From Haloplanus salinus (GTDB lineage Archaea > Halobacteriota > Halobacteria > Halobacteriales > Haloferacaceae), in the NCBI RefSeq assembly GCF_003336245.1, contig NZ_QPHM01000001.1:558001-622000 (forward strand): DNA of 64,000 nt. Direction: 5' to 3'. Every line of letters starts with the position of its first letter. Position 1 is the first letter of the stretch. Of the stretch, positions 41,873-49,813 are shown piece after piece. Made by a program: the position numbers and the translations under genes. The notes beneath the pieces were generated by a model. The model ran no database searches. It was not told the DNA's origin and was given only the letters and a program-made list of their open reading frames with translations.

Positions 41873-43306
41873 TCAAGGTCGGTAGTCCGTCGTCGAGAGG
41901 TACGCCGCCGGCGCCTCGGCGTACGTCTCGTAGCTCCCTTCGACGTTGACGCCGGGCAGCGGCGGCACCCACGCTTCCCGGAGGAGTTCGTCGGGGTCGC
42001 CGTACTCCGCAGCGGCGTCACGAACCGCCGGGTCGTCGAGCACCGTCAGGCGGCCGTCCTCGACGACCGTGACCGGCCCGTCGTCGGTCAGTATCTCGTA
42101 GGTCGGGAAGTTCATGTGATGATCGACGTGGCCGTATATCTCCCCGTGCTCGCGAGCCCAGTCACGCGAGCGTGTCAGCGAGAGCGTCCCGACGCCGATG
42201 TGGATCACTCCGGACCGGAGCCGTTCGGTCAGCGTCCCCGACTCCGAGAGCTTGGTGAACGAGGACGGGCGGAAGGCCTTCGGGTTCGTCCCGATCGAAC
42301 ACTCCCACACCCACAACAGCCCGTCCCCGGGGAAGTCGGGATACGTCACGTCTCGGGTCCGCTCGTGGATCTCGCGCAGCCTGTCGCCACGGTCGCCCCC
42401 GCCACGGATCTCGGTCACCCGTCCGTCCTCGACGTCGAGTTCGATCCGTGGGTACGGCTTGCTGTGGTGACCGAGCGTCGAGGCGATCACCCCGCTGGCG
42501 TTCTCCCGGTCGATCAACGGCGGCCACGGCTTTCCGGCCACGTGGTTGTCCGGATAGGTGAACTCCCGGCGTGGCCAGTCGTACTCGTCGTAGTACTCTT
42601 CCCACACGTCGGGGTCGATATCGGTCCCGGCGGGGTCGTTTCGGAAGTACTCCTCGTGGAGGGTGAACCGAAGGTCCGTCCCCTCGGGGTCCGTAATCCG
42701 AACGTCGGCGCCGACGCCGTGCTCGTAGATCAACTCCCTCGTCTTGCGGGTGATCAGCCGCAGGAGGTCGGCGGGAAAGTGTGCCGCCGGCGAGGCCATC
42801 GTCTCCGGGGACTGCCACGGGATCCGCTCGACGTAGTACGGGTCACCGGTCTTGTGTGCCTCCCACGGGATCGGACCGGCAGTCGTCTCGATCAGGAGGT
42901 CGTACCCCTGCTCGGCGGCGACGGTCTCGAGCCACGGGGCACGCCCCAGAAACTCGTTGTAAGCGTCCTCCTCCGCGGGGTTCTCCGTGATCGCGAGGTC
43001 GACGTCGAGGGTCGTCGTTCGCTCCCCGTCCGGGCCGATGTCGATGTCGAAGCGGTCGACGGTCACGCCCCGCTCTCGAAGCGCCGTGATCACCGCTTCG
43101 ACGACCATGTCGTCGTGCAGGGACCGGACGACGACGAGGGCGTCGTCGCCGTCACCGACCATTCCGTACCCGGTCGTGAGGAAGTTGTTCTCACCGCCCG
43201 GGCGGGCGGCGATGTCGCGCGCGTACGGTAGGAGCGATTCGAGGTCGGTCGGTGCGTCTATCGACGGTCGACACGGCTCCGGAAACCTGTCGTCGTCAGC
43301 GGCCAT
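41873..43306 (-). CDS. M29 aminopeptidase T / NicX-like metalloenzyme
   Basis: 477 residues from ATG 43306 (MAADDDRFPEP); the longer frame to 43510 crosses the promoter and was rejected. The C-terminal half follows the M29/NicX pattern: WECSIGTNPKAF (E...G-x-N-P), SGVIHIGVGTLS (His) and YGHVDHHMNFPTYEI (H-x-D type metal ligands). Superfamily members are metallo-aminopeptidases or Fe(II) ring-cleaving dioxygenases (2,5-dihydroxypyridine). The N-terminal half (about 1-200) is the usual alpha/beta domain. Divergent from a symporter pair, so it likely processes the imported compound. Leaderless start, TATA-like TTTATTACT at about 43329-43339. Confidence 0.6.
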   Translation of the reverse strand: MAADDDRFPEPCRPSIDAPTDLESLLPYARDIAARPGGENNFLTTGYGMVGDGDDALVVVRSLHDDMVVEAVITALRERGVTVDRFDIDIGPDGERTTTLDVDLAITENPAEEDAYNEFLGRAPWLETVAAEQGYDLLIETTAGPIPWEAHKTGDPYYVERIPWQSPETMASPAAHFPADLLRLITRKTRELIYEHGVGADVRITDPEGTDLRFTLHEEYFRNDPAGTDIDPDVWEEYYDEYDWPRREFTYPDNHVAGKPWPPLIDRENASGVIASTLGHHSKPYPRIELDVEDGRVTEIRGGGDRGDRLREIHERTRDVTYPDFPGDGLLWVWECSIGTNPKAFRPSSFTKLSESGTLTERLRSGVIHIGVGTLSLTRSRDWAREHGEIYGHVDHHMNFPTYEILTDDGPVTVVEDGRLTVLDDPAVRDAAAEYGDPDELLREAWVPPLPGVNVEGSYETYAEAPAAYLSTTDYRP

Positions 43307-43318
43307 ATACGATCGTAT
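43307..43318. promoter_or_regulatory. Palindromic operator candidate in the divergent promoter region
   Basis: ATACGATCGTAT is a perfect 12-base palindrome directly before the M29-like ATG. It is followed by a second inverted repeat TATCG-6-CGATA (43316-43331) that overlaps the TATA-like box. A plausible site for a regulator controlling the divergent enzyme and symporter genes. Confidence 0.45.
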
Positions 43319-43438
43319 CGATCGAACGATAAGTAATAAACGGACTTCGATAATGAGAACTGAAGACCGAGCGACTAGCCACCGACGAACATATACTGTT
43401 CGAGTCGTACTGAGTGATGTAAAATTGCGTTCAAAGTC

Positions 43439-43669
43439 ATGGTTCGAAATAGAATTACGCTTCACCACGTCGCAATCCTGCTCGGAATGGTCACGCTGTT
43501 CGTGGGACACGCCTTCGTCGTCGGGACCTCCGCCTCGTACATCCTCGGCCTCCCCCAGTGGTACTGGGCCGTGACCGGCGTCTCGGCCCTGCTCTATCTC
43601 GGCGTGGTCGCGCTGATTAGGGACCTCGCGGTCGACGACGCGCCGGCTACGGGGGTGACCGACGGATGA
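43439..43669 (+). CDS. Small symporter-associated membrane protein (DUF3311-like)
   Basis: 76 residues with two hydrophobic helices (VAILLGMVTLFVGHAFVVG and WYWAVTGVSALLYLGVVAL), the second after GLPQWYW, as in the small subunit found before sodium:solute symporters (DUF3311/DUF997, compare YhdT-PanF). Its TGA overlaps the ATG of the symporter gene (ATGA), so the two proteins are made together. Probably an accessory or assembly subunit. Confidence 0.75.
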   Translation: MVRNRITLHHVAILLGMVTLFVGHAFVVGTSASYILGLPQWYWAVTGVSALLYLGVVALIRDLAVDDAPATGVTDG

Positions 43670-45105
43670 CGGCGACCATCGTCGTCGCTCTGTACTTCCT
43701 CGGGATGCTGGGGGTCGGCGCGTACGCCGCGAGCCGCACGGAGTACAATCCCGCCGACTACTACATCGCCGACCGAAAGCTGGGAACGCTGGTGTTGACG
43801 TTCACGCTCGTCGCAACCGTCTTTTCCGCGTGGACGTTCTTCGGCGTCGGGGCCGCAGCGCGCGGGAGCGGAGCGGGCGTGTTCGGGTTCGTCGCGCTGA
43901 CCGCGCCGCTGTACGCGCTCTTTTTCGCGGTCGTCGGGACGCGCGTGAATCGACTCGGTCGTGATTTGGACGTCCTGACGCCGGTGGAGTACCTGGAGAA
44001 ACGGTACCAGTCGTCGATGGTCGGCACGGTGTATCTGCTCGTCTCGCTGATCTTTCTCACCGCCTTCGTCGCGACACAGGTGATCGGGGGGGCGATCGCG
44101 CTCGACCTCCTGTTGGACGTGCCCTACGAGGTGGCCGTCCTGCTTATCGGCGCGTTCATGCTCGTGTACATCCACATCGCCGGGATGCGCGGCGTCGCGT
44201 GGTCGGACCTGGTTCAGGGAACGGTGATGTTCGTCACGCTCGCCGGCGCGTTCGGCGTCGTCTTGGCGACGGTCGGCGGCGACGGGATCGTCTCGCGGGT
44301 GACGACGGCCGCCTCACCGGCGGTCTTTGCGCTTCCGGGGCCGACCGGCACCTGGACGCCGGCGTTCCTGCTTTCCTTCGCCGCATTCTTCATTCTCGGC
44401 GTGCCGGCGTACCCGCAGGTGTATCAACGCTATCTCGGCGCGAAGAGCACGAAGATCCTCAAGAAGTCCGCGTATCTGTTTCCCGCCATCGCGCTCCCGG
44501 TCTACTTCCTGGCCGCCGCGCTGGGTGTCTGGTCGCTCGGCGTCGTCGGAAACCCGCCGAACGCGGACTACGCCATCCCGCTTATGATTCAGGAGTTGAC
44601 CTCCCCGGTCGTGTTCGGCGTCGCCCTCGCGGCCGGCGTTGCTGCGTTGATGTCGACGGCCGACTCGGTGCTGTTGTCGCTCTCCTCGATGGTCTCTCGG
44701 GACTTCTACTGTCGACACGTCGATCCGGACGCCAGCGAGGCGCGTGAGGTGCGGGTCTCACAGGTTGCGCTCGTTGCGCTCCTCGCGGTGTCGCTCGGGG
44801 TGGCATACGTCCAGCCCGCGGGCGTCTTCACCCTCGGGTCGTTTGCCGTCGCCGGGTTCGCCGCCTGTGCGCCGGCGCTCTTCCTCGGACTCGTGTGGCC
44901 CAAGGCGACGAGCGAAGCAGCCGCGCTCTCGATGCTGCTTGGGGTCACCGTCATGACGCTCTTCGTCGCCGGCGTCGTCGACGGCGCCATCACCGGGGGA
45001 CTGCACTACGGCTTCGTCGGATCCGTCGTCAGCCTCCTGTCGTTCGTCCTGATTTCGGTCGTCACCGACTCGCCGTCCGATATTACCTACGTGTTTGCCG
45101 ACTGA
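43666..45105 (+). CDS. Sodium:solute symporter (SSS family)
   Basis: 479 residues, about 13 helices. SSS landmarks: NPADYYIADRKLGTLVLTFT near the start, GVGAAARGSGAGVFGF, PVEYLEKRYQSS, ALMSTADSVLLSLSSMVSRD (Na+-site serines) and AALSMLLGV. Imports a solute with Na+. The nearest characterised architecture, small subunit plus SSS, is the pantothenate/carboxylate type, but the substrate here is unknown. The divergent M29/NicX-like gene suggests a carboxylate, peptide or aromatic ring compound. Confidence 0.92.
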   Translation: MTATIVVALYFLGMLGVGAYAASRTEYNPADYYIADRKLGTLVLTFTLVATVFSAWTFFGVGAAARGSGAGVFGFVALTAPLYALFFAVVGTRVNRLGRDLDVLTPVEYLEKRYQSSMVGTVYLLVSLIFLTAFVATQVIGGAIALDLLLDVPYEVAVLLIGAFMLVYIHIAGMRGVAWSDLVQGTVMFVTLAGAFGVVLATVGGDGIVSRVTTAASPAVFALPGPTGTWTPAFLLSFAAFFILGVPAYPQVYQRYLGAKSTKILKKSAYLFPAIALPVYFLAAALGVWSLGVVGNPPNADYAIPLMIQELTSPVVFGVALAAGVAALMSTADSVLLSLSSMVSRDFYCRHVDPDASEAREVRVSQVALVALLAVSLGVAYVQPAGVFTLGSFAVAGFAACAPALFLGLVWPKATSEAAALSMLLGVTVMTLFVAGVVDGAITGGLHYGFVGSVVSLLSFVLISVVTDSPSDITYVFAD

Positions 45106-45154
45106 CCGGGCGGCCCGCCCGTGAGCGACGCTGGAGAACGACCGCCGCCGCGGC

Positions 45155-45316
45155 TTACGCGCCGCCCCCGTCCGGCACGTCGAGTTCCTGCATCCGCTCG
45201 ATCCGCTCCGCTTCGGTCATCGCGGCCCGCGTCGCGATATCTTCCAGCGTGCGGGTACGGGCGACACGGACGCCGCTCTCGGGGTCGCACACCCCGACGC
45301 ACGGGCTGCTAGTCAT
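45155..45316 (-). CDS. DUF1289-like small protein with lost second cysteine pair
   Basis: 53 residues from ATG 45316 (MTSSPCVGVC). The start, and TRTLEDIATRAAMTEAERIE further on, follow the DUF1289 family. The usual second pair of cysteines (C-x-G-C-G-R-T) is replaced by VRVARTRT, leaving only Cys6 and Cys10. In bacteria the family binds a small metal or cluster, so this copy has probably lost that site or uses it as a dimer. Function unknown. Confidence 0.6.
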   Translation of the reverse strand: MTSSPCVGVCDPESGVRVARTRTLEDIATRAAMTEAERIERMQELDVPDGGGA

Positions 45317-45595
45317 GTACTCGTCGGACACATGCGGGGGATGGGCACGCACCGGTGGTCGGGTGGCGGTCAGTGGGCGGACGTGTCCGCCGAAATCACG
45401 TCGGCGCAACGCCGGTCACGACGGCCTCGGCGCGGTTTCGGGGGACCCGCTCGTGGCGTGGCGTCCGCGTCGAGGCCGTCCAGTACTGAACATGGGCAGC
45501 CCCAAGCGCGCGTTCGACGGGCCGACACCTGTCGGCGCTGTCGTTCCCCGGTCGACGGGGCGAGCACTCATAGGCGTCCATGCCGACCATACGGT

Positions 45596-46267
45596 ATGCG
45601 CGAGTCACGAGACGGAGCGTGGGACGCCACCTCGGCCGCCGACGCCGAGTCCAGCGGGGTTGTCCCGCGGACGACGGCGCTCGGCGAGCGCAGTCCGACC
45701 GTCGAGACGGCGCTCGTCGCCACGGCCGTCTTTGTACTCCAGTATCCGCTCGCCCTGCTCGGACTCGTCGGTTCCCTCGCGCTCGATCCGGGCTTCCTCC
45801 GTGACCCTTGGACGCTCCTCACGAGCGTGTACGCCCACGCGGGTCCCGGCCACCTCCTCGGCAACCTGCTCGGCCTCGCCCTGTTCGGCGGCCTCGTCGA
45901 ACGGGCGAGCTCCCGCGCCCGGTTCCACGCGTTCGTCGTCCTGACCGGCGCGCTGTCGGGCCTCGCCGAGGTGACGCTCGGGGGGCTCGGGACGCTCGCT
46001 CCCAGGGCGGTGGTGGGCATCTCCGGCGCCGTGTTCGCGCTGCTCGGCTACGCGATTACGGTCAACGGCCTCGCCGACCGACTGCTGCGGGCGCTGGATC
46101 GGGCGACCGAACGGCGGGGCGCCGTCACGGTCGGGCTGGTGGGGCTGGCCGTCGTGGTGGCCATCGTCACCGCAGGACCCCGGACCGCCGTCGTCGGCCA
46201 CGCGACCGGGCTGGCGATCGGTCTCTTCGCCGGGCGAGCTCGGCTGCTCCACGTTCGGCCGCGGTGA
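45596..46267 (+). CDS. Rhomboid intramembrane serine protease
   Basis: 223 residues from ATG 45596, with about six helices. Rhomboid motifs: SVYAHAGPGHLLGNLLGLALF (H and N of the oxyanion loop), AVVGISGAVFALLGY (catalytic Ser) and VVGHATGLAIGLFAG (catalytic His). Minimal rhomboid without extra domains. Third rhomboid-type gene in this window (see 12582 and 31441). Confidence 0.9.
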   Translation: MRESRDGAWDATSAADAESSGVVPRTTALGERSPTVETALVATAVFVLQYPLALLGLVGSLALDPGFLRDPWTLLTSVYAHAGPGHLLGNLLGLALFGGLVERASSRARFHAFVVLTGALSGLAEVTLGGLGTLAPRAVVGISGAVFALLGYAITVNGLADRLLRALDRATERRGAVTVGLVGLAVVVAIVTAGPRTAVVGHATGLAIGLFAGRARLLHVRPR

Positions 46268-46321
46268 AGACACGGCGGCCGAACCGCGCCGATTTTCCGA
46301 CACGCTCGCGTTCGATACGTC

Positions 46322-46654
46322 GTGAACCACGTCCCGGACGCGGCGCTCGACGCCATCGACGACTTCGGCGAGGGGTTGCTCACCGGTACCCCGTCGGCGT
46401 TCGCCGTGCGACTCCGATCGGACCTCCGCCTCCGCGTTCGCCCACGGGACGACGGGACCGCCCGCTGTCGGTACGAGACGGCGCACACGCGGGCGCCGCC
46501 GACGCTCCGTGGTCGAGGATCGTTCGTGACCACCGTCGTCGACGGCATCGACGACCGGTTCCGGGAGTGGGGGGTCGAACCGCCCGAGAGCTACGCGTAC
46601 GTCGAAACGGTCGACGGTCGCCACCACTACGAGGGGGCGCTCCGCGTTCCCTGA
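46322..46654 (+). CDS. Small protein, unknown
   Basis: 110 residues from GTG 46322, 54 bases after the rhomboid. Contains AIDDFGEGLLTGTPSAFAVRL, then a beta-type region and VDGIDDRFREWGVEPPESYAY ending in a short charged tail. Acidic and soluble. No family recognised; the sequence looks genuinely coding. Could be co-transcribed with the rhomboid gene. Confidence 0.55.
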   Translation: MNHVPDAALDAIDDFGEGLLTGTPSAFAVRLRSDLRLRVRPRDDGTARCRYETAHTRAPPTLRGRGSFVTTVVDGIDDRFREWGVEPPESYAYVETVDGRHHYEGALRVP

Positions 46655-46696
46655 CCGGCGTCCGGAGGCCGGCCGCCGGGTAGCCGGGCGCGTCGC

Positions 46697-46996
46697 TCAC
46701 CCGTCACAACAAACCGTATACCGGACGGTGGCGTTCTGCAGGGTCGCGACCCGCTCGACCAACGCGACGACGGACTCGAACGGCCCGAACTTGCTCACCG
46801 TCGCGCCGTCGGCACGGAGCGTCAGACTCCAGCGACGCCCCCCTTCGGGGCCATCCCGACGCTCGACGATCAGCGTTCGATCCGGGAGACCGACCCGCAG
46901 AGCCGCCGTCGTCCCGTCGTCGAGCGTCCACTCGTCGCCGTCGAGAGCCGCCACCACCCGGGACCGGAGCGACTCCGTGGACATCTCCGATTCCAT
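46697..46996 (-). CDS. Small protein, unknown
   Basis: 99 residues from ATG 46996. Begins MESEMSTESLRSRVVAAL, continues TTAALRVGLPDRTLIVERRD, GRRWSLTLRADGATVSKFGP and LVERVATLQNATVRYTVCC: an alpha/beta protein ending in a Cys-Cys pair. No family recognised. Convergent with the 110-residue gene. Confidence 0.6.
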   Translation of the reverse strand: MESEMSTESLRSRVVAALDGDEWTLDDGTTAALRVGLPDRTLIVERRDGPEGGRRWSLTLRADGATVSKFGPFESVVALVERVATLQNATVRYTVCCDG

Positions 46997-47217
46997 GGGC
47001 GTGTTTCGTCGGCCACGGGTTAATACGCGTCGCCGTGTCGCGCCGCGTTCGCGGGGAGCGCCCCCGGCACAGTCACGGCGACGTCGAGTCACTCCCGTCC
47101 GCGGCCGAGCCGGCGTACCCGGAGTCAACCGGCGTTCGGGAGGCTACGACGCCACGACCCGCTCGCCACCCAATAAACCATAATTAGTTAATTTCAATAG
47201 TCTTTTCTTCCGGAACG

Positions 47218-47225
47218 TTTTATTG
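47218..47225 (+). promoter_or_regulatory. TATA-like box of the membrane zinc-ribbon gene
   Basis: GTTTTATT, centred about 28 bases before ATG 47250, at the end of an AT-rich stretch from 47173; supports this ATG over the one at 47223. Confidence 0.6.
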
Positions 47226-47249
47226 TTTGGCTATCTAAACAGATTTTGT

Positions 47250-47555
47250 ATGCCTGTAGAGCCAATAATTGGAATTATTTTGTTGGCAGCTATCGGCTTC
47301 GTTGGAACGTGGATCGACGTACGACGGCGGGCGTCGACGGTCGAACGACGGCGCCACCTGTTCGAAACCGACGCCGGAGAGCGCGCGAGACCGTTCGGGG
47401 ACACCGCGGGCGGAGTGGCGGACGGGACCACGACGTGTCGAGGGTGCGGACGGCGTCTCGGGGGCGAACGGTATCGCTACTGCACCGTCTGTCCCTCACG
47501 CCGTCGCTCCCGTGGGTCGGACGCCACACGACGGCCGCGGACGAGGGGCGATTAA
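47250..47555 (+). CDS. Membrane-anchored zinc-ribbon protein
   Basis: 101 residues. One N-terminal membrane helix (PIIGIILLAAIGFVGTWID), a basic juxtamembrane region (VRRRASTVERRR) and a C-terminal zinc ribbon TTCRGCGRRLGG...YCTVC, followed by an Arg-rich tail. No family recognised; the fold suggests a membrane-tethered nucleic-acid or protein binding finger. Leaderless promoter. Confidence 0.7.
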   Translation: MPVEPIIGIILLAAIGFVGTWIDVRRRASTVERRRHLFETDAGERARPFGDTAGGVADGTTTCRGCGRRLGGERYRYCTVCPSRRRSRGSDATRRPRTRGD

Positions 47556-47883
47556 CGCCGGCGGCCGGCGCATCCGGACGGTGATCGAGTGACGCCCCGG
47601 GCGACGCTCACCGACGACGATCGGCCGGTCGTGGCGTCCGTCCGACGCACCGGCTCGGGCTGTACGCTCTCACGGGTGGGGGCGTCGCTGGCGACGGAGC
47701 GGTTCGTCGGGGCGCCCGGCGACGAGGGTTCGAGTGGGACCGGGAGACCATCGGGGTTCCCGTCGGGGGAGGTCGCCGACCACGGGGGTGTCGTCGGTGA
47801 CGAGGCCGACTCGGCGCGAGGCCCCCGACGGCCGTTCGGGGGCGCCGTCCCGCACCCACTGCCGCCGGCCGGCGTGAGCCGGG
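47556..47883. other. Intergenic region before the histidine kinase stop
   Basis: 328 bases, very GC-rich. A plus-strand GTG frame from 47589 stays open but reads as Arg/Pro/Gly-rich non-protein sequence and the minus strand gives similar shadows. Nothing supportable. Confidence 0.4.
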
Positions 47884-49332
47884 TCAGTCCGAGGCCGCCG
47901 AGCGGGTAGTTCGGTCGGCGTCGACCGACTCGGTGCCGACGAACTCGAACCGGGCCCCGCCGTCGGCGCTCTCGGTGAGGGCGACGTCCCAGCCGTGGGC
48001 GTCGGCGATCCGGTCGACGATAGCCAGCCCGAAGCCGGTCCCGTCGGTCGACATCGAGACGCCGGGTTCGAACACCGTGTCGCGGTGCTCCGGATCGATA
48101 CCGGGGCCGTCATCGGCGACGTAGAACCCGTGGGCGTCACTTTCGGCGGCCCCGACGGTCACGGTGGCGCGTGAACCCCCGTGGGCGACGGCGTTGGCGA
48201 AGAGGTTCTGGAAGAGACGCTGCAGCCGATCGGGGTCGGCCATGACCGTCCGGTCGGTGTCGACCACGAGCGTCGCTCGGTCGGGATTGACCGTCTCCCA
48301 CGCCGCTCGGGCAGCGGTCGGGAGGGTAACCGCCTCCGTCGTCGTGGTTCGCTCGTCGGTTCGGGCCAACGTGAGCAACTCGTCGAGCATGCTCTCCAGT
48401 CGCTCGTGAGCCCGCGTGAGCGCGTCGAAGTGTTCGGCGTCGCCGGTCTCCGCGGCGAGGTCCGCCGCGCCCCGTGCGGCCGACAGCGGCGTTCGGAGAT
48501 CGTGAGAGATGACCGAGACGAGTTCCTCGAGGCGCTCGTTCTTTCGCTGGAGCGCCCGTTTGCGCGCCCGCTGATCGGAGAGGTCCCGGAGGATCCCGGC
48601 ACAGCCGCGGAACTCGTCGTCGAAGGGGAGGGCGGCGATGTGGTCCTTACACGTGATGACCGTCCCGTCGTTTCGCCGGATCTCGACCTCGACGTGCTCG
48701 ATGTCCGGCCCCGAACTGGAGACGACCGTCCGGAGCGACTCGTTGATCTCGGCGACGCTTTCGTCAGTCTTGATCAGGTCCGGTTCGGCGCCGACGAGTT
48801 CGGACTGCTCGTAGCCGACCAGATCCACGAACGCGTCGTTCACGTAGCTGAATTGACCGTCCGCGTCGACGACGTAGACGGGGTAGCCGAGCGCTTCGAG
48901 CACGGTCGAATACCGCTGTGATTCGATCTGCGCTCGGTACTCCCTGACCGCGTGGTCGACACGGTTCACCAGCCGGCGGTGTTGCTCCGCCCCGCCCTTC
49001 TGGAGATAGCCCGTCACGCCGGCGTTGATCGCCTCGCTCGCGATCTCTTCGCTTCCCTTCCCCGTGTAGAGAATGAACGGGAGGTTCGGGTACGTCTCGC
49101 GCACCGTGTTGAGGAACTCGAGGCCCGTCGACCCGGGCATGTCGTAGTCGCTGACGATGCAGCCGACCGGTTCGGTGTCGAGTACCGACAGTGCCTGCTC
49201 GACGTCGGTAACCGAGTGGACGTCGAGGTCCGACTGCGCCCGCGTCAGGAATTCGGCGGTCAGTTCGAGTAGCGCCGGGTCGTCGTCGACGTGCAGGACG
49301 CTCGACGCGCTGGTGAGGGGATGTTGACTCAT
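47884..49332 (-). CDS. Hybrid sensor: receiver - PAS - histidine kinase
   Basis: 482 residues. Receiver domain about 11-125 with phosphoacceptor Asp62 in VSDYDMPGS and VTGYLQKGG; PAS domain about 135-255 (ALGYPVYVVDADGQFSYVND); HisKA with the H-box LVSVISHDLRTPLSAARGA at about 273; HATPase with N-box LFANAVAH, DDGPGIDPEHRD and GTGFGLAIVDRI. Receiver-first architecture is common in haloarchaea: a second kinase may phosphorylate Asp62, and this protein passes the signal on. No membrane helices, so cytoplasmic. No adjacent output regulator. Confidence 0.93.
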   Translation of the reverse strand: MSQHPLTSASSVLHVDDDPALLELTAEFLTRAQSDLDVHSVTDVEQALSVLDTEPVGCIVSDYDMPGSTGLEFLNTVRETYPNLPFILYTGKGSEEIASEAINAGVTGYLQKGGAEQHRRLVNRVDHAVREYRAQIESQRYSTVLEALGYPVYVVDADGQFSYVNDAFVDLVGYEQSELVGAEPDLIKTDESVAEINESLRTVVSSSGPDIEHVEVEIRRNDGTVITCKDHIAALPFDDEFRGCAGILRDLSDQRARKRALQRKNERLEELVSVISHDLRTPLSAARGAADLAAETGDAEHFDALTRAHERLESMLDELLTLARTDERTTTTEAVTLPTAARAAWETVNPDRATLVVDTDRTVMADPDRLQRLFQNLFANAVAHGGSRATVTVGAAESDAHGFYVADDGPGIDPEHRDTVFEPGVSMSTDGTGFGLAIVDRIADAHGWDVALTESADGGARFEFVGTESVDADRTTRSAASD

Positions 49333-49531
49333 AGGCAGCAGTTACCGATAATATGGGTTTGATCGACATGAACGCACGCATTCGTGACAGAGGTTTTCAC
49401 ACCCCAGGGTGGCCGATGACGAGCGATTTCGGCCGATCGAGCGCCGTCGGTCGGAGTCAGCGCGGTGGTTCACGCGCGCCCACCGCTGCGACGCGCAGCG
49501 ACCGGTCGGGCGAGGGTCGTCGGCGGGGGCG

Positions 49532-49708
49532 TCACTTCGCGAAGTAGCTGGTGAAAAAGCCCGAGAGGAACGCCGAGAGGCCGACCGCGAGGGCCATCTC
49601 CGAGAGCCCCCACGGGCCGTCGTCGGCGTCGGCGAGGCCGACGGTGAAGCCGACGCTGATCACGAGCGAGACGATGCCGTTGACGAGGTGTTTGCCGAGC
49701 GTGGGCAT
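49532..49708 (-). CDS. Small two-helix membrane protein
   Basis: 58 residues from ATG 49708 (MPTLGKHLVNG). Two hydrophobic segments: GIVSLVISVGFTVGLADAD and MALAVGLSAFLSGFFTSYF. No family recognised with certainty. Lies between the flippase and the histidine kinase on the same strand. Confidence 0.6.
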   Translation of the reverse strand: MPTLGKHLVNGIVSLVISVGFTVGLADADDGPWGLSEMALAVGLSAFLSGFFTSYFAK

Positions 49709-49813
49709 ACGTGCGGTTCGGGTCGGAGCGACATACCGTTTCGGGGCGTTACGGCCGGTCATCGTCGCGGGCAATTTCCGTCGTGGATCCGGGCGGCGCG
49801 TCGGAGCGTCGGA

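Noticed and set aside
43307-43510. N-terminal extension of the M29/NicX-like protein
   Set aside because: It crosses the AT-rich divergent promoter and the palindromes, and its composition is not halophile-like.
47589-47909. 106-codon plus-strand ORF before the histidine kinase gene
   Set aside because: Arg/Pro/Gly-rich without protein-like pattern; overlaps the kinase 3' end.
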